64,000 nt of DNA from Serratia nematodiphila DZ0503SBS1. GTDB lineage: Bacteria > Pseudomonadota > Gammaproteobacteria > Enterobacterales > Enterobacteriaceae. The DNA lies in the NCBI RefSeq assembly GCF_000738675.1, contig NZ_JPUX01000002.1, positions 558,001 through 622,000 of the forward strand, read 5' to 3'. This document shows, one piece after another, positions 49,783 through 61,226 of this stretch. The notes under the pieces are model-generated. The model made no database searches and was not told where the DNA came from. It was given only the letters and a program-made list of their open reading frames with translations. A program made the translations under genes and the position numbers. Each line of letters begins with the position of its first letter. Position 1 is the stretch's first letter.

Positions 49783-50046
49783 TTGCTGAAACGGTTACGT
49801 CATCGGCTGTTCACCCTGATGGCCACGCTGCTGTTTATCGGCTGCCTGCACAGCGCATCGCTGGATGAAAGCCGCATGCCCCGCAATCTGCAACCTTCGC
49901 TGAGCGCCCTTAGCAGCAATCTGCAGGACATTCGCGAAGTGCTGGCACGCTGCGCCGGCGAGGAAGAGGAGGAACGCCTGAACGACGGCGGCATGCGCAT
50001 CGAAGCGCGCGCCGCCGGGGATGAGGAAGTGGAAGATAAACCCTAA
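49783..50046 (+). CDS. Small exported protein of unknown function
   Basis: I do not recognise this gene. I propose a TTG start at 49783 because GAGAGGGA lies six bases upstream; ATGs further upstream lack a ribosome binding site. The 87-residue product has a basic N terminus, a hydrophobic stretch (LFTLMATLLFIGCLHSA), then a polar helical tail ending in a Glu-rich segment (CAGEEEEERLND). LFIGC is a poor lipobox, so a cleaved or uncleaved signal sequence is as likely as a lipoprotein. It lies 132 bases after ybdG and before the proY terminator. Being GC-rich and codon-biased like its neighbours, it is probably real. Confidence 0.6.
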   Translation: MLKRLRHRLFTLMATLLFIGCLHSASLDESRMPRNLQPSLSALSSNLQDIREVLARCAGEEEEERLNDGGMRIEARAAGDEEVEDKP

Positions 50047-50074
50047 AAAAACACCGGCCTCAGCCGGTGTTTTT
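50045..50074. terminator. Bidirectional intrinsic terminator between the small gene and proY
   Basis: Eleven-pair stem AAAACACCGGC/GCCGGTGTTTT with a four-base loop and A/T runs on both sides, so it ends transcripts from both strands. Confidence 0.9.
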
Positions 50075-50078
50075 CCAT

Positions 50079-51485
50079 TTAGTCTTGCTGCGTCGCCAAC
50101 AGCGCGCGTTTTTTCTGGCGGTTGACCTTGAACCAGTACCCCGCCAGCAGCAACACCACCCAGACCAGGCCGGCGTACAGCGAGACGCGCGTGGTCGGGA
50201 AATAGCCGATCAGGCCGATGATGAATACCAGGAACACGATCGCCACCACCGAGGTGAACACCCCGCCGCGCAGCGGGAACGCCAGCTGCTTCACCTGCTC
50301 TTTGCTCAGGCTGCGGCGGAAGGCGATTTGGGAGAACAGGATCATGATCCACACCCACACGGTGGCGAAGGTCGCCAGGGAGGCGATCACCAGGAATACG
50401 CTCTCCGGCATGATGTAGTTGAGGTACACCGCCAGCAGCAGCGCCAGCATCATCACCACCACCGTCACCCAGGGAATGCCGCGTTTCGACACCTTGCTGA
50501 ACATCTTCGGCGCATGGCCCTGCTCGGCCATGCCATGCAGCATGCGGCCAACGCCGAACACGTCGCTGTTGATCGCCGACAGCGAAGCGGTGATCACCAC
50601 GAAGTTGAGGATGCCTGCCGCCACGGTGATGCCCATATGCTGGAAGGTCAGCACGAACGGGCTGCCGTTGGTGCCCACCTGGTTCCACGGGTAGATCGAC
50701 ATGATGACAAACAGCGTACCGACGTAGAACACCAGAATGCGCCACGGCACCGAGTTGATGGCTTTGGGAATCGATTTTTTCGGATCTTTGGCTTCGCCGG
50801 CGGTGATGCCGATGATTTCAATGCCGCCGTAAGCGAACATCACCAGCTGCAGCGACAGGATCATGCCGATAACGCCGTTGCTGAAGAAGCCGCCGTTCGA
50901 CCACAGGTTATGAATGCCGGTCGGTTGCCCGCCGTTGCCGATACCCCAGATGATGATGCCGATGCCGGCCGCGATCATGATGATGATGGTGGCGACCTTG
51001 AAGAACGAGAACCAGAACTCCAGCTCGCCGAATACCTTGACGCTCATCAGGTTGATGGCACCGATGATCAGCACCACGCTCAGCACCCAGATCCAGTGCG
51101 GCACTTCCGGGAACCAGACGCCCATATAGATGCCGAAGGCGGTCACGTCGGCGATGGCGACGATCAGAATTTCAAAGCAGTAAGTCCAGCCGGTGATGTA
51201 ACCCGCCATCGGGCCGAGGTAGTCCTGCGCGTAGCGGGAAAATGAGCTGGCCTGCGGGTTATTGACCGACATCTCCCCCAGTGCGCGCATGATGATGAAG
51301 GCCACGATGCCGCCGATCAGGTAAGCCAGCAGCACGCTCGGGCCGGCCATTTTGATGGCGTCCGCCGAGCCGTAGAACAACCCGGTGCCGATGGCCGATC
51401 CCAGCGCCATAAAGCGAATATGGCGCGTACTGAGGCCGCGTTTCAGCTTATTGTCGGAGGCGGTGGTGGGTGACTGTTGTTGCAT
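50079..51485 (-). CDS. proY: Proline-specific permease ProY
   Basis: Amino acid permease of the APC superfamily with 12 membrane segments; E. coli ProY is a cryptic proline transporter. From the ATG at 51485 it has 468 residues ([39 protein letters not shown]). The family signature block runs from [22 protein letters not shown] onward. It matches E. coli ProY closely throughout. It follows brnQ on the same strand, but a strong terminator lies between them, so it probably depends on partial read-through or its own promoter. Confidence 0.94.
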   Translation of the reverse strand: MQQQSPTTASDNKLKRGLSTRHIRFMALGSAIGTGLFYGSADAIKMAGPSVLLAYLIGGIVAFIIMRALGEMSVNNPQASSFSRYAQDYLGPMAGYITGWTYCFEILIVAIADVTAFGIYMGVWFPEVPHWIWVLSVVLIIGAINLMSVKVFGELEFWFSFFKVATIIIMIAAGIGIIIWGIGNGGQPTGIHNLWSNGGFFSNGVIGMILSLQLVMFAYGGIEIIGITAGEAKDPKKSIPKAINSVPWRILVFYVGTLFVIMSIYPWNQVGTNGSPFVLTFQHMGITVAAGILNFVVITASLSAINSDVFGVGRMLHGMAEQGHAPKMFSKVSKRGIPWVTVVVMMLALLLAVYLNYIMPESVFLVIASLATFATVWVWIMILFSQIAFRRSLSKEQVKQLAFPLRGGVFTSVVAIVFLVFIIGLIGYFPTTRVSLYAGLVWVVLLLAGYWFKVNRQKKRALLATQQD

Positions 51486-51510
51486 GAAGATGACCCATAG
51501 TTTTAAACGT

Positions 51511-51536
51511 AAAAAAGCCACGGACATGTCCGTGGC
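51511..51536 (-). terminator. Intrinsic terminator of brnQ
   Basis: Perfect palindrome GCCACGGACATGTCCGTGGC, followed by six Us on the minus strand, 22 bases after the brnQ stop and 25 bases before the proY start. Confidence 0.95.
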
Positions 51537-51558
51537 CCTGGATTAAGCCGGGGGATTA

Positions 51559-52875
51559 TCAGTGCGCGGTCACTTGGGAACGCGTGCACACCCGATCATA
51601 AATCGCGACCAGCGCCAGCATCAGCAGCGAAGGCGGCAACCATGCCAACCCCTGCTCCGCCAGCGGCAGATGAGTGGTCCAGGCCGGCAGCAGCTGCTGG
51701 AAACTGGACGCTTTCACCGCGTCAAGAATACCAAACAACAGGCTGACAAGCATCACCGGCGCGATGATACGCGGCGCGCTGTGCCACCAACGCAGGGTGA
51801 AGCTCAGCACCACCAGCACGATGCACGGCGGGTAAATCGCGGTCAGCACCGGAATGGAGATCTGGATCAGGTGGCTCAGGCCGAGGTTGGACACCACCAT
51901 CGAGAACAGGCCCAGGATAAACACCAGCGTCTTGTAAGAGAACGGCAGGTATTGCGCGAAGAACTCGGCGCAGGCGCAGGTCAGGCCCACCGCGGTCACC
52001 ATACAGGCGATGAAGATCAGCGCCGCCAGGAAGAAGCTGCCGAGGCCGCCGAAGGTGTTCTGAACGTAAGCGTGCAGGATCACCGCGCCGTTGGTGGCGT
52101 CAGGCACCAGCGCGCCGCTGCCGGAACCCAGCTTGAACAGGCTCAGATAAACCAGCGTCAGGCCCACGCCGGCGATCAAACCGGCCAGAATGGTGTAACG
52201 GGTCAACAGACCGGCGTCTTTCACGCCGCGCGAACGCGCCGCGTTGACGATAACGATGCCGAATACCAGCGCGCCCAGCGTATCCATGGTCAGATAGCCG
52301 TTAACGAAACCGGAGGAGAAAGGCACGCTCTGATAAGCCGCCGTCGCTGGAATCGGCGCGCCGGCAGGCCACAGCAGCGCGGCGATGCCCAGTACGGCCA
52401 GCGCGACGATCTTCAGCGGCGCCAGCACATGGCCGACGGTATCGAGCAGGCGGCCCGGATACAAGGAGATGCCGATCACCAGCGCAAAGTACACCAGACT
52501 GTAGATGAACAGCGGCATGGCGCCGTCGCCGGTCAGCGGGGCGATGCCCACCTCAAAGGACACGGTGGCGGTGCGCGGCGTGGCGAACAGCGGGCCGACG
52601 GCCAGGTAGCAGACGGTCGCCAGCAGCAGGCCGGCGCCGCGGCCGATCGGCGAACTGAGGGCGTCGATGCCGCCGCCGACGCGCGCCAGCGCGATGACGG
52701 TGATGACCGGCAGGCCCACGGCGGTGAGCAGGAAGCCCAGCGCAGCGATCCAAACGTGTTCACCGGACTGCAAGCCGACCATCGGTGGGAAGATGATGTT
52801 CCCGGCCCCAACGAATAAGGCAAAGGTCATGAAGCCCAGTGCCAGGATATCTTTTGACGTTAAACGATGACTCAT
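51559..52875 (-). CDS. brnQ: Branched-chain amino acid:cation symporter BrnQ
   Basis: Imports leucine, isoleucine and valine with a cation, in the inner membrane. The 438-residue LIVCS-family protein has 12 membrane segments and starts [42 protein letters not shown], near-identical in layout to E. coli BrnQ (439). An open extension of 36 codons upstream has no homology. It precedes proY as in E. coli. Confidence 0.95.
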   Translation of the reverse strand: MSHRLTSKDILALGFMTFALFVGAGNIIFPPMVGLQSGEHVWIAALGFLLTAVGLPVITVIALARVGGGIDALSSPIGRGAGLLLATVCYLAVGPLFATPRTATVSFEVGIAPLTGDGAMPLFIYSLVYFALVIGISLYPGRLLDTVGHVLAPLKIVALAVLGIAALLWPAGAPIPATAAYQSVPFSSGFVNGYLTMDTLGALVFGIVIVNAARSRGVKDAGLLTRYTILAGLIAGVGLTLVYLSLFKLGSGSGALVPDATNGAVILHAYVQNTFGGLGSFFLAALIFIACMVTAVGLTCACAEFFAQYLPFSYKTLVFILGLFSMVVSNLGLSHLIQISIPVLTAIYPPCIVLVVLSFTLRWWHSAPRIIAPVMLVSLLFGILDAVKASSFQQLLPAWTTHLPLAEQGLAWLPPSLLMLALVAIYDRVCTRSQVTAH

Positions 52876-53270
52876 ACGATGTCGTGTTGCCTGTTCAAAT
52901 GAAAAAAATTGTCCGATAGCGTGGTGGCAAAACGCCCCACCCGGTTGCCGGCATGCCCGATCGTCGCAGCGCCAAATAAGCACCCTAAACGCAGTCGATC
53001 CGGCGTTTATGTCCCTATTCGAAAGTGGCCGCTCATGAAGATGGGCAAAATTTTAGGAGTTATAAAAATGGAGGTTTAATCCGACAACGAAGGCTAAGGT
53101 AAACGTTTATAGCGCTTCAAGGCAAGACGCACGGCGAAAAGCAGAGCTATCGACCATATAAACTTTAGCCACCAGTCGATCATATTGGCTATCAATAAAT
53201 ATACACCACATGATTTGTATCATTTTTGAACAATGAATTCACGAAACGTGAAGCATATATCACTTTACCG

Positions 53271-53303
53271 CGCGAAAACGCCAATAAATGCCCGGTTTTC
53301 GCG
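53271..53303. repeat. Inverted repeat after the pstS-like gene
   Basis: Nine-pair arms CGCGAAAAC/GTTTTCGCG around a 15-base centre. It lies 58 bases past the gene stop; possible secondary terminator or stability element. Confidence 0.45.
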
Positions 53304-53327
53304 TGGCATAAGCTCCGTTTTGCCGTG

Positions 53328-53348
53328 AAAAAAGGCGAAAATTACGCC
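53328..53348 (-). terminator. Weak intrinsic terminator of the phoBR-pstS-like unit
   Basis: GGCG/CGCC stem with a seven-base loop, followed by six Us on the minus strand, 13 bases after the stop. The stem is short, so strength is uncertain. Confidence 0.4.
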
Positions 53349-53360
53349 GCTTTTTGTCGC

Positions 53361-54323
53361 TTATTGCACCGTGGCCGGCGCGAGCGGTGGCAACCCGAGC
53401 GCCTGGCGGGTCTTCTGCAGGGCGGCCGGCGGCAGTGGCAGATAGCCGTCGTGATTGACCAGGCTTTGCCCTGGTGTCGACAGCACGCGATCGAGAAACG
53501 CGGCGGTCAGTGGCTCCAGCGGTTGATGGGGGGCTTTATTGATGTAGATATACAGATAGCGCGACAGCGGGTAGCGATCGTTGCGCACGTTGGCGGCGGT
53601 AGGCGCGACATAGTCTTCTCCCGACTCCGCCAGCGGCAGCAGCCGCACGCCGCTGGCGCGAAAACCGATGCTGGCGTAGCCGATGCCGTTGAGCGAACCG
53701 GCCACCGCCTGCACCACCGAGGCCGAACCGGGCAGCTCATTGACGCGCGGCATGAAATCGCCGCCGCACAGCGCGCGCAGTTTGAAATAGCCGTAGGTGC
53801 CGGACGCCGAGTTGCGGCCGAAGCGTTGCAGCGAGCGCGTCGCCCAGTCGCCGCGCAGCCCCAGCTCGCCCCAGCGCGTCAGCGGCTGGCTTTCGCCGCA
53901 GCGCCGGGTGGCGGAGAAAATGCGGTCGAGCTGCTGCAGGTTGAGGCCGCGCAGCGGATTGTCCTGATGCACCAACACCACCAGCGCATCCACCGCTACC
54001 GGCACCGCCAGCGGCGCATAGCCGTAACGGTGTTCGAACGCCGAAACCTCGGCCGCCTTCATCGGCCGGCTCATCGGGCCCAGCTGCGCGGCGCCCGCCG
54101 CCAACGCGGTCGGCGCGGTCGACGAACCGGCGGCCTGGATCTGCAGGTTGACGTTGGGATAATGCTGGCTGAAATCCTGCGCCCACAGCGCCATCAGATT
54201 CGCCAGCGTGTCGGAGCCGACGCTGGACAGGTTGCCCGCCAACATGCCGTCAGGCTGCGCCAGCGCGCCGCGTCCGGCCAGCAGCGCCAGGCAAAGCAAC
54301 AGCCCTCGGGTGATTCGGGTCAT
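53361..54323 (-). CDS. PstS-like periplasmic phosphate-binding protein
   Basis: A 320-residue exported solute-binding protein of the PstS family. A signal peptide ([22 protein letters not shown]) is followed by the phosphate-site blocks [28 protein letters not shown], and [12 protein letters not shown]. These correspond to the TGS, SG-D and SGT-type phosphate-binding loops. It starts 14 bases after phoR, so it belongs to the phoB-phoR transcript and should be induced by phosphate starvation. No pstCAB permease genes are next to it, and E. coli has no such gene here. It could be an auxiliary phosphate scavenger or a sensor partner; the latter is speculation. Confidence 0.88.
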   Translation of the reverse strand: MTRITRGLLLCLALLAGRGALAQPDGMLAGNLSSVGSDTLANLMALWAQDFSQHYPNVNLQIQAAGSSTAPTALAAGAAQLGPMSRPMKAAEVSAFEHRYGYAPLAVPVAVDALVVLVHQDNPLRGLNLQQLDRIFSATRRCGESQPLTRWGELGLRGDWATRSLQRFGRNSASGTYGYFKLRALCGGDFMPRVNELPGSASVVQAVAGSLNGIGYASIGFRASGVRLLPLAESGEDYVAPTAANVRNDRYPLSRYLYIYINKAPHQPLEPLTAAFLDRVLSTPGQSLVNHDGYLPLPPAALQKTRQALGLPPLAPATVQ

Positions 54324-54337
54324 ACCGGTGTCTCGCG

Positions 54338-55654
54338 TTAATTTTTCACCGCATTCTCTGATAAAGCGGCCGGAACAATCAACCGATTGGGTAAGGTAAA
54401 GATAAAGCGGGTGCCGATCCCCGGTTCGCTGAGGATCTCCAGCCGCGCATCGTGATGGCTGAGCGCGTGCTTGACGATCGCCAGCCCCAGCCCGCTGCCG
54501 CCGGTCTGGCGCGAGCGGGCCTTGTCGACGCGGTAGAAACGCTCGGTCAGGCGCGGCAGGTGCTCGGCGGCGATGCCAGGCCCGTTGTCGCTGACCTGGA
54601 ACTGCGCGCCATGCGCCGTCTGCTGCCAGCTGACTTCGATATGGGTGCCCTTCGGCGTGTGGTTGACCGCATTGTACACCAGGTTAGACACCGCGCTGCG
54701 CAACTGGTCTTCATTGCCGAACACGTTGAGCTGTTCGTTCACCCGGAAGGTGATCTCGTGATTGCCGCCGCTCAGCGATTGCGCCTCACGCTGCAACACC
54801 CGCAGCATCAGCGGAATATCCACCCGCTCGTTCATGTCGACATTGGGCGCCGCCTCGATGCGCGACAGCGTCAGCAGTTGCTTGACCAGCCCGTCCATCC
54901 GGCGGGTCTGCTCTTGCATGGTGCTCAGCGCCTTGCTGCGCAGCGAGCCATCCTGCTCTTCGTCGCCCATCATCTCCAGGTAGCCCTGCAGCACCGTCAG
55001 CGGCGTACGCAGCTCATGGCTGACGTTGGCGAAGAAGTTGCGCCGCGCGCCCTCCAACTGACGCATCTGGGTGACGTCGCGCGCCACCATCAGCAATTGC
55101 CCTTCGGAATACGGCATCACGCGGAATTCGACGTAGTGTTCGTTGTTCAGCTGCAGCGTCAGCGGGCGCGAAAACTCCTGCTGTTGCAGATAGTGGCTGA
55201 ATTCCGGATAACGCAGCAGGTTAAGGATGTGCTGGCCGTTGTCTTCCGGCCAGCGAAAGCCGAGCAGATGCTGCGCCAGCCCGTTGCACCAGAAGATGTT
55301 GCCCTCGACGGTGGTCATCACCACCGCGTCAGGCAGCGATTCGGCCCCGCTGCGAAAGCGCTTGATCAGCAGCGCCAGCTCGCGCCGGCGGCGGCGGTTG
55401 CGCTGCTGCATCTGATACAGGCCATAGAACAGCGGCTCCCAGCTCCAGCGGCCGGGCGGCGGCGTCATGCTGCGGTCGATCCACAGCCAATGGGAGAGTT
55501 TGAGCTGGTTGTAGAAATTCCACACCAGCGCAGCCAGCGCGGAGGCCAGCAGGAACCAGGGCAGATAACCGAAAATCAGCCCCAGCAGTAAGGCGGGCAG
55601 ACAGAAAAGAGCCAGCTCCAGAGCCAGCCTCTTCCACGACAGACGTTCTAACAC
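54338..55654 (-). CDS. phoR: Phosphate regulon sensor kinase PhoR
   Basis: Inner-membrane histidine kinase that phosphorylates PhoB when phosphate is scarce, under control of the Pst system and PhoU. The 438-residue protein has two close membrane helices (about residues 12-45) and a basic linker. A PAS domain follows (about residues 95-195), then the H-box [16 protein letters not shown] with His213, the E. coli number, and the ATP-binding domain with DNGPGI and [12 protein letters not shown]. It follows phoB by 24 bases. Confidence 0.97.
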   Translation of the reverse strand: MLERLSWKRLALELALFCLPALLLGLIFGYLPWFLLASALAALVWNFYNQLKLSHWLWIDRSMTPPPGRWSWEPLFYGLYQMQQRNRRRRRELALLIKRFRSGAESLPDAVVMTTVEGNIFWCNGLAQHLLGFRWPEDNGQHILNLLRYPEFSHYLQQQEFSRPLTLQLNNEHYVEFRVMPYSEGQLLMVARDVTQMRQLEGARRNFFANVSHELRTPLTVLQGYLEMMGDEEQDGSLRSKALSTMQEQTRRMDGLVKQLLTLSRIEAAPNVDMNERVDIPLMLRVLQREAQSLSGGNHEITFRVNEQLNVFGNEDQLRSAVSNLVYNAVNHTPKGTHIEVSWQQTAHGAQFQVSDNGPGIAAEHLPRLTERFYRVDKARSRQTGGSGLGLAIVKHALSHHDARLEILSEPGIGTRFIFTLPNRLIVPAALSENAVKN

Positions 55655-55678
55655 GGCATATTCTCCAGCGCGGCGCGA

Positions 55679-56368
55679 TCAGTAGCGCGTTGAGAACCGG
55701 TAGCCGGTGCCCCGAACGGTTTGAACCATTTTATCATGCCCACTGGTTTCTAACGCCTTGCGGAGCCGACGGATATGCACGTCAACGGTACGGTCTTCCA
55801 CATAAACGTTAGTGCCCCAGACGTGATTAAGCAACTGCTCGCGGCTATAAACCCGCTCCGGATGGGTCATAAAGAAGTGCAGCAGCTTGAACTCGGTCGG
55901 CCCCATGTCCAGCGCCTGATCGTTCGCCATTACGCGGTGGGAGGACGGATCCAGGCTCAACCCTTGCATTTCAATCACTTCTTCCACCGCCATCGGCGAA
56001 ATGCGGCGCATGACCGCTTTGATGCGCGCCACCAGCTCCTTGGGCGAGAACGGCTTGGTGATGTAATCATCCGCCCCCACTTCCAGGCCGCGCACCCGGT
56101 CTTCTTCTTCGCCGCGCGCGGTCAACATCATCACCGGGATATCGCGGGTCAGCGCTTCGCGCTTCATATGTTTGATAAACTGAATGCCGGAACCGCCGGG
56201 CAGCATCCAGTCAAGCAACACCAAATCAGGGAACGGCTCAGACAGACGCGTCACGGCGCTGTCATAATCCTCGGCTTCCAACGGTTGGTAACCATTCTGT
56301 TCCAACACAAAGCACACCATCTCACGGATCGGCGCTTCGTCTTCCACCACCAGTATGCGTCTTGCCAT
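55679..56368 (-). CDS. phoB: Phosphate regulon response regulator PhoB
   Basis: OmpR-family activator that binds Pho boxes after phosphorylation on Asp53 (in [11 protein letters not shown]). The 229 residues start [38 protein letters not shown]. The receiver domain runs to about residue 120 and the winged-helix DNA-binding domain follows. Start and length equal E. coli PhoB; five extra codons upstream are open but not homologous. A Pho box lies about 50 bases upstream, so it is autoregulated. Confidence 0.98.
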   Translation of the reverse strand: MARRILVVEDEAPIREMVCFVLEQNGYQPLEAEDYDSAVTRLSEPFPDLVLLDWMLPGGSGIQFIKHMKREALTRDIPVMMLTARGEEEDRVRGLEVGADDYITKPFSPKELVARIKAVMRRISPMAVEEVIEMQGLSLDPSSHRVMANDQALDMGPTEFKLLHFFMTHPERVYSREQLLNHVWGTNVYVEDRTVDVHIRRLRKALETSGHDKMVQTVRGTGYRFSTRY

Positions 56369-56414
56369 CGTCAATCCTGCCAATGTGTTAGCGACTTTTC
56401 GGGCGCCATTATGC

Positions 56415-56441
56415 GTCAGTTTTGTGACACTTTTATGAAAA
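56415..56441 (-). promoter_or_regulatory. Pho box upstream of phoB
   Basis: On the minus strand TTTTCAT, AAAA, GTGTCAC, AAAA, then CTGAC. The two seven-base repeats fit the Pho box pattern CTGTCAT-AAA(A/T)-CTGTCAC and their layout matches the E. coli phoB operator. Confidence 0.82.
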
Positions 56442-56583
56442 AAACCGGCTGTTATAGGCAGTAAGCATAGCGATTATTTCCCGCAGTAACGAAAAATCAT
56501 CCGGTTGTCATCATCATTGCGCCGGGACAGCCGCCGCCGCCGCCTTTATAATCATCGCCATTATCTTTACATCCGGGAGTGTC

Positions 56584-57816
56584 ATGCGCCTGATCCACAC
56601 CTCTGACTGGCACCTTGGCCAGTACTTTTTCACCAAAAGCCGCGCCGCCGAGCACCAGGCTTTTCTGAACTGGCTGATCGAACAGGTAGATCAGCAGCAG
56701 GTGGATGCGCTGATCGTCGCCGGAGATCTGTTCGATACCGGCTCGCCGCCCAGCTATGCCCGCGAGCTGTACAACCGCTTCGTGGTGGAACTGCAGCGCA
56801 CCGGCTGCCAGTTGGTGGTGCTGGGCGGCAACCACGATTCGGTCGCGACGCTGAACGAATCGCGTGAACTGCTTTCCTGCCTGAACACCACGGTGATCGC
56901 CAGCGCGCAGGGCGCCGTCGAGCAGCAGATCGTGGTGCTTAACCAACGCGACGGCCAGCCGGGCGCGGTGCTGTGCGCCATCCCGTTCTTGCGGCCGCGC
57001 GATCTGCTCACCAGCCGCGCCGGCGAATCCGGCGCACAGAAACAGCAGGCGCTGCAGGAAGCCATCGCCGAACATTATCAAGCGCTGTATCAGGCGGCCT
57101 GCGAGCGCCGCGACCAGTTGGGCCTGCCGCTGCCGATCGTCGCCACCGGCCACCTGACCACCGTCGGCGTCACCACCTCCGACTCGGTGCGCGACATCTA
57201 TATCGGCACCCTCGACGCCTTCCCGGCGCAGGCCTTCCCGCCCGCCGACTATATCGCGTTGGGGCACATTCACCGCGCGCAGAACGTCGCCAAATCGGAG
57301 CATATTCGCTATAGCGGCTCACCGATCCCGCTCAGCTTCGATGAGCTGGGCAAAGCCAAAAGCGTCTTCCTGGTGGATTTCGCCGACGGCGCTTTGCAAC
57401 GGGTAGACGCGTTAACGATCCCGCAGTTTCAGCCCATGCAACTGATCAAAGGCGATCTGGCCGAGATCGAACGGCAGCTGCGGCAATTTGCCGATTATGC
57501 CGGCGAGCTGCCGGTGTGGCTGGATATCGAAGTGGCGACGCAGGACTACCTCAGCGATATCCAGCGCCGCATCCAGCTGCTGGCGGATGCGCTGCCGGTG
57601 GAAGTGGTGCTGCTGCGGCGCAGTAAAGAGCAGCGCCGCCAGGCGATCGCGCAGCAGGATAAGGAAACGCTGAACGAGCTGAGCGTCAACGAGGTGTTCG
57701 AACGCAGGTTGGCGCAGGAGGCTGAGATGCCCGAAACGCGCCAACAGCGGATGCGCCAACTGTTCCGCCAGGTGGTCGAGGCGGTGCAGCACACCCCTGA
57801 AGAGAGCAACCCATGA
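56584..57816 (+). CDS. sbcD: Nuclease SbcCD subunit D
   Basis: Mre11-like nuclease subunit that with SbcC cuts hairpins, palindromes and protein-blocked DNA ends. The 410-residue protein has the metallophosphoesterase motifs SDWHLGQ (Asp8, His10), AGDLFDTG (Asp48), GGNHDS (Asn83, His84), ATGHLT and [11 protein letters not shown]-terminal helical part contacts SbcC. Its stop overlaps the sbcC start (ATGA), so they are translationally coupled. It is divergent from phoB. Confidence 0.97.
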   Translation: MRLIHTSDWHLGQYFFTKSRAAEHQAFLNWLIEQVDQQQVDALIVAGDLFDTGSPPSYARELYNRFVVELQRTGCQLVVLGGNHDSVATLNESRELLSCLNTTVIASAQGAVEQQIVVLNQRDGQPGAVLCAIPFLRPRDLLTSRAGESGAQKQQALQEAIAEHYQALYQAACERRDQLGLPLPIVATGHLTTVGVTTSDSVRDIYIGTLDAFPAQAFPPADYIALGHIHRAQNVAKSEHIRYSGSPIPLSFDELGKAKSVFLVDFADGALQRVDALTIPQFQPMQLIKGDLAEIERQLRQFADYAGELPVWLDIEVATQDYLSDIQRRIQLLADALPVEVVLLRRSKEQRRQAIAQQDKETLNELSVNEVFERRLAQEAEMPETRQQRMRQLFRQVVEAVQHTPEESNP

Positions 57817-60800
57817 AAATCCTCAGCCTGCGGTTAAAAAACCTCAACTCGCTGCAGGGCGAATGGAAAATTGACTTCACCGCCGAGCCGTTCGCCAGCA
57901 ACGGTCTGTTCGCCATTACCGGCCCGACCGGCGCGGGCAAAACCACCCTGCTGGACGCCATTTGCCTGGCGCTGTACCACCAGACGCCGCGTCTCAACGT
58001 CACGCCAAGCCAGAATGAACTGATGACCCGCCACACCGCCGAATCGCTGGCGGAGGTCGAGTTCGAGGTCAAGGGCATCGGCTATCGCGCCTTCTGGAGC
58101 CAGCGCCGCGCCAAAAACGCGCCGGACGGCAATCTGCAGGCGCCGAAGGTCGAACTGGCGCGCCGCGAGGACGGCAAGATCCTGGCGGACAAAGTGCGCG
58201 ACAAGCTGGAGCTTACCGCCGCCATCACCGGGCTGGACTTTGGCCGCTTCACCAAATCGATGATGCTGTCTCAGGGGCAGTTCGCCGCGTTCCTCAACGC
58301 CGACGCCAACGATCGCGCCGAGCTGTTGGAAGAGCTGACCGGCACCGAAATCTATGGGCGGTTGTCCGAACAGGTGTTCGAGTCGCACAAGCAGGCCAAA
58401 ACCGACCTGGATGCGTTGCACCAACGCGCCAGCGGCATCGAACTGCTGAACGACGAGCAGCGCCAGTCTCTGACCGAACAGCTGGCGGCGCTGAGCGCGC
58501 AGGAAATCGCTCTCGGCGAACAAACCCAGCGGCAGCAACAGGCGCTGAGCTGGCTGCAACAATGGCAACGCCTCCGGCAACAGCAAAGCGAGGGGCAATT
58601 GCGGCTGGACACCGCCCAGCGCGAGCAGGCGGAGGCCGCCCCGCAGCTGCAGCGGCTGGCGCTCAGCGAGCCGGCCGAGAAATTGCGGCCGCTGCGCGGT
58701 GAACGCGATCGCTGCCGCGCCGAGCTGCAGACGATACAACAGCAGGCAGCCCAGCTGACGCAACAGCAGGAACAGCAGTCGGCGCAGCTGGCGCCGCTGC
58801 AGCAGACGGTGGAAAAAGCCCGTCTGGCGCAGCAAGCGCATGCCGAACACATGCGGCAACAGCAACAGTTGATCGACGAGCAGGTCGCCCCGCTCGACCA
58901 TCAAATAGCCCAACTGCAGTCGACACAGGCCGAACGTAGACAGGCCGGCGATGCCGCCGCGCAGCAGTGCGCCCAGCAGCAGACCGCGCTGGAGCAGCTC
59001 ACCGTCCAGCGCAATCAACTGACGACGCAGACCGCACAGCATCAGCAGCAGTTGAACGCGCTGACCGAAGCGCTGGCCGCTCAACAACAGCAGCAGCAAG
59101 CGCTGGAGGCGCAAACGCCGCTGGCCCCGCTGCGCCAGCGCCTGAGCGTCCTGGCGGATCTGCGCCCGACGCGCCAGCAGCTGTTTACTCTATCCTCTTT
59201 ATCGCAGCAAATCGTTAAACGGCTGGAACAACAGCGGCAAGAGCTAAACAGCGGTCAACATGAACTTACCCAGTTGGAACCGCAGCTAGAACTCATCCGT
59301 CAGCGATTTAAGCAGCAGAAAGCCCACCAGGCCGATGTTGAAAAAACCTATGCGCTGGAACAACGGATCGTGGGTCTGGAGGCCGAGCGCGCCCGTTTGC
59401 AACCCGGCTCCCCCTGCCCGCTGTGCGGCTCATGCGAGCACCCGGCGGTAGAACAATACCAAGAGGTAAAACTGTCAGAAACCGCGCAACGTCTGGAGCA
59501 AATGAAAGTCCAGACCGAAGCATTGCAAAAACAAGGCGTCGAGCTGCGAGCCCGTTACGACAACCTGCAACAGCAATTGCAGCGTCAGCAGCAAACCATC
59601 GCGCAGGATGAACAACAGCTGGCCGGCCAACAGCAGCAGTGGCGGCAGCTCAGCGCGCCGCTGGCGTTCGATTTTACGCTGGCGGATGGCGAGCAACTCA
59701 GCGCCTGGCTGAGTGGCTGCGACGACGAAGAACGGCGCGGGCAACAGGCGCTGCAGCAGCATGAACAGGCGGCGCAGACGGTACAGCAGGCGAAGGATGC
59801 GCTCATCGCTCTGCAAACGCAGCAGCAGCAGACGCAGCAACAGCTGGCGTTGCTCGAAGAACGCTTTACGCTGCTGCAGAAAGCCCACGCCGACAGCCTG
59901 CAACAGCAGCAAGAGCTGCATCAACGCTGGCAAGAAGGCGAGAAGACCCTTGCCGAACGACGCGCGCAGCGGCTGGCGCTGTTCGGCGAACAGCAGGTCG
60001 CCGAGGTGCGCGAACAGCTGCGCGTCAAACAAACCGCCTGTGAACAGGCCAGTTTGCAGGCCGCCGAGCAGTGGCAAAAGGCGCAGGAACTGCGCGAGCG
60101 CCTGGCCGGCCAGCAGGCCGGGCTGCAACAGCAACACAACCAGATGCAGGAGCGGCTGCAGCAGGCGCAGCAGCAGTGGCAGCAGGCGCTGGCCGACAGC
60201 GAATTCGCCGATGAAACCGCCTTCGCCGCCGCGCTGCTGGACGACGCCCTGCGCCGCGAATTGCAGCAGCGCAAAGAGCAGCTGCAACAGCGGCAAGTGG
60301 AGGCCGCCGCCCTGCTGACACAGGCGACGCAAACGCTGGAGCAGCACCGGCAGAACCGCCCTGAAGGGCTGGATGAAGCCAACGCGGATCTCGACGCGCT
60401 CACCCAATCGCTGGCCGAGCTGGCGCAGCAGTTGAAGGCGCTGCAGCTGCGCCAGGGCGAACTGCGCAACCAGCTGGCAAGCGACGCCGAACGCCGTCTC
60501 AATCAGCAGGCGCTGTTCGAGCAGATCGCCCGCAGCCAGCAAGACTACGACGACTGGAGCTACCTCAACCAGCTGATCGGCTCAAAAGAAGGCGACAAGT
60601 TCCGCCGCTTCGCTCAGGGGCTGACGCTCGATCATCTGGTGTATCTGGCTAACCTTCAGCTCGGCCGGCTGCACGGGCGCTACCTGCTGCAGCGCAAGAC
60701 CAGCGACGCGCTGGAGCTGCAGGTGGTGGACACCTGGCAGGCGGACGCGCTGCGCGATACCCGCACCCTGTCCGGCGGCGAGAGTTTCCTGGTCAGCCTG

Positions 60801-61064
60801 GCGCTGGCGCTGGCGTTGTCCGATCTGGTCAGCCACAAAACCAGCATCGACTCGCTGTTCCTCGACGAAGGTTTCGGCACGCTGGACGCCGAAACCCTCG
60901 ATACCGCGCTGGACGCGCTGGACAGTCTGAACGCCTCCGGCAAAACCATTGGCGTGATCAGTCACGTCGAGGCGATGAAAGAGCGTATTCCGGTGCAGAT
61001 CAAAGTGAAAAAGGTCAACGGGCTCGGCGTCAGCCGGTTGGAAGCGCACTTCAGGCTGGAATGA
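57813..61064 (+). CDS. sbcC: Nuclease SbcCD subunit C
   Basis: Rad50-like SMC ATPase of the SbcCD nuclease. The 1083-residue protein has Walker [10 protein letters not shown] at residues 37-45. Long, glutamine-rich coiled-coil arms span about residues 180-880, with the zinc hook CPLC (Cys535 and Cys538) in the middle where two molecules join. The ABC signature LSGGES is near residue 986 and Walker B LFLDE at 1015-1019. It is somewhat longer than the 1048-residue E. coli protein, mainly in the Gln-rich arms. Confidence 0.97.
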   Translation: MKILSLRLKNLNSLQGEWKIDFTAEPFASNGLFAITGPTGAGKTTLLDAICLALYHQTPRLNVTPSQNELMTRHTAESLAEVEFEVKGIGYRAFWSQRRAKNAPDGNLQAPKVELARREDGKILADKVRDKLELTAAITGLDFGRFTKSMMLSQGQFAAFLNADANDRAELLEELTGTEIYGRLSEQVFESHKQAKTDLDALHQRASGIELLNDEQRQSLTEQLAALSAQEIALGEQTQRQQQALSWLQQWQRLRQQQSEGQLRLDTAQREQAEAAPQLQRLALSEPAEKLRPLRGERDRCRAELQTIQQQAAQLTQQQEQQSAQLAPLQQTVEKARLAQQAHAEHMRQQQQLIDEQVAPLDHQIAQLQSTQAERRQAGDAAAQQCAQQQTALEQLTVQRNQLTTQTAQHQQQLNALTEALAAQQQQQQALEAQTPLAPLRQRLSVLADLRPTRQQLFTLSSLSQQIVKRLEQQRQELNSGQHELTQLEPQLELIRQRFKQQKAHQADVEKTYALEQRIVGLEAERARLQPGSPCPLCGSCEHPAVEQYQEVKLSETAQRLEQMKVQTEALQKQGVELRARYDNLQQQLQRQQQTIAQDEQQLAGQQQQWRQLSAPLAFDFTLADGEQLSAWLSGCDDEERRGQQALQQHEQAAQTVQQAKDALIALQTQQQQTQQQLALLEERFTLLQKAHADSLQQQQELHQRWQEGEKTLAERRAQRLALFGEQQVAEVREQLRVKQTACEQASLQAAEQWQKAQELRERLAGQQAGLQQQHNQMQERLQQAQQQWQQALADSEFADETAFAAALLDDALRRELQQRKEQLQQRQVEAAALLTQATQTLEQHRQNRPEGLDEANADLDALTQSLAELAQQLKALQLRQGELRNQLASDAERRLNQQALFEQIARSQQDYDDWSYLNQLIGSKEGDKFRRFAQGLTLDHLVYLANLQLGRLHGRYLLQRKTSDALELQVVDTWQADALRDTRTLSGGESFLVSLALALALSDLVSHKTSIDSLFLDEGFGTLDAETLDTALDALDSLNASGKTIGVISHVEAMKERIPVQIKVKKVNGLGVSRLEAHFRLE

Positions 61065-61120
61065 TCCCGCCGCGCGCGGCGCAGAAGTGTGACCGCGGCG
61101 GCACTCCGCAGTGAAAAGCG

Positions 61121-61148
61121 TTGAGCTGCGGCGGGCACGGGTTATTAT
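61121..61148 (+). promoter_or_regulatory. Promoter of the antiterminator gene
   Basis: TTGAGC, 16 bases, then TATTAT, ending 12 bases before the RAT element. The implied transcript would start right before the RNA target. Confidence 0.6.
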
Positions 61149-61160
61149 GCAGGCATAACA

Positions 61161-61226
61161 GGATTGTTACTGTATCCCCTTCGCCGCTCAGGCCGCAGGA
61201 CAGAAACATAAAATACAGGCAAAACC
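61161..61226 (+). promoter_or_regulatory. Ribonucleic antiterminator (RAT) target with expanded apical loop
   Basis: The 5' half GGATTGTTACTG (61161-61172) and the 3' half CAGGCAAAACC (61216-61226) are those of bgl-type RAT sites. GG/CC, TTG/CAA and CTGTAT/ATACAG can pair and leave the usual internal loops (A facing AA, TTA facing G). In known RATs only about four bases close the hairpin; here 37 bases (61176-61212) do. The 3' half is shared with the terminator stem, so the two structures exclude each other. Confidence 0.75.

Larger units (their letters stand above)
52876..53360. other. brnQ upstream region
   Basis: 485 bases without a credible gene between the pstS-like gene and brnQ, both read leftwards. 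Its right end holds two hairpins after the pstS-like gene (53271-53303 and 53328-53348). The left part should contain the brnQ promoter, but I could not place one firmly. A 31-codon frame at 53233 and a 14-codon one at 53035 have no ribosome binding site worth the name, and I do not call them. Confidence 0.6.

Noticed and set aside
53233..53328. 31-codon frame MNSRNV... before the pstS-like gene end
   Set aside because: No ribosome binding site, spans an inverted repeat, and shows no codon preference.
59475..60542. 355-codon Leu-rich frame antisense to sbcC
   Set aside because: It mirrors the glutamine-rich coiled-coil codons of sbcC (CAG read as CTG). No start signal and no domain.
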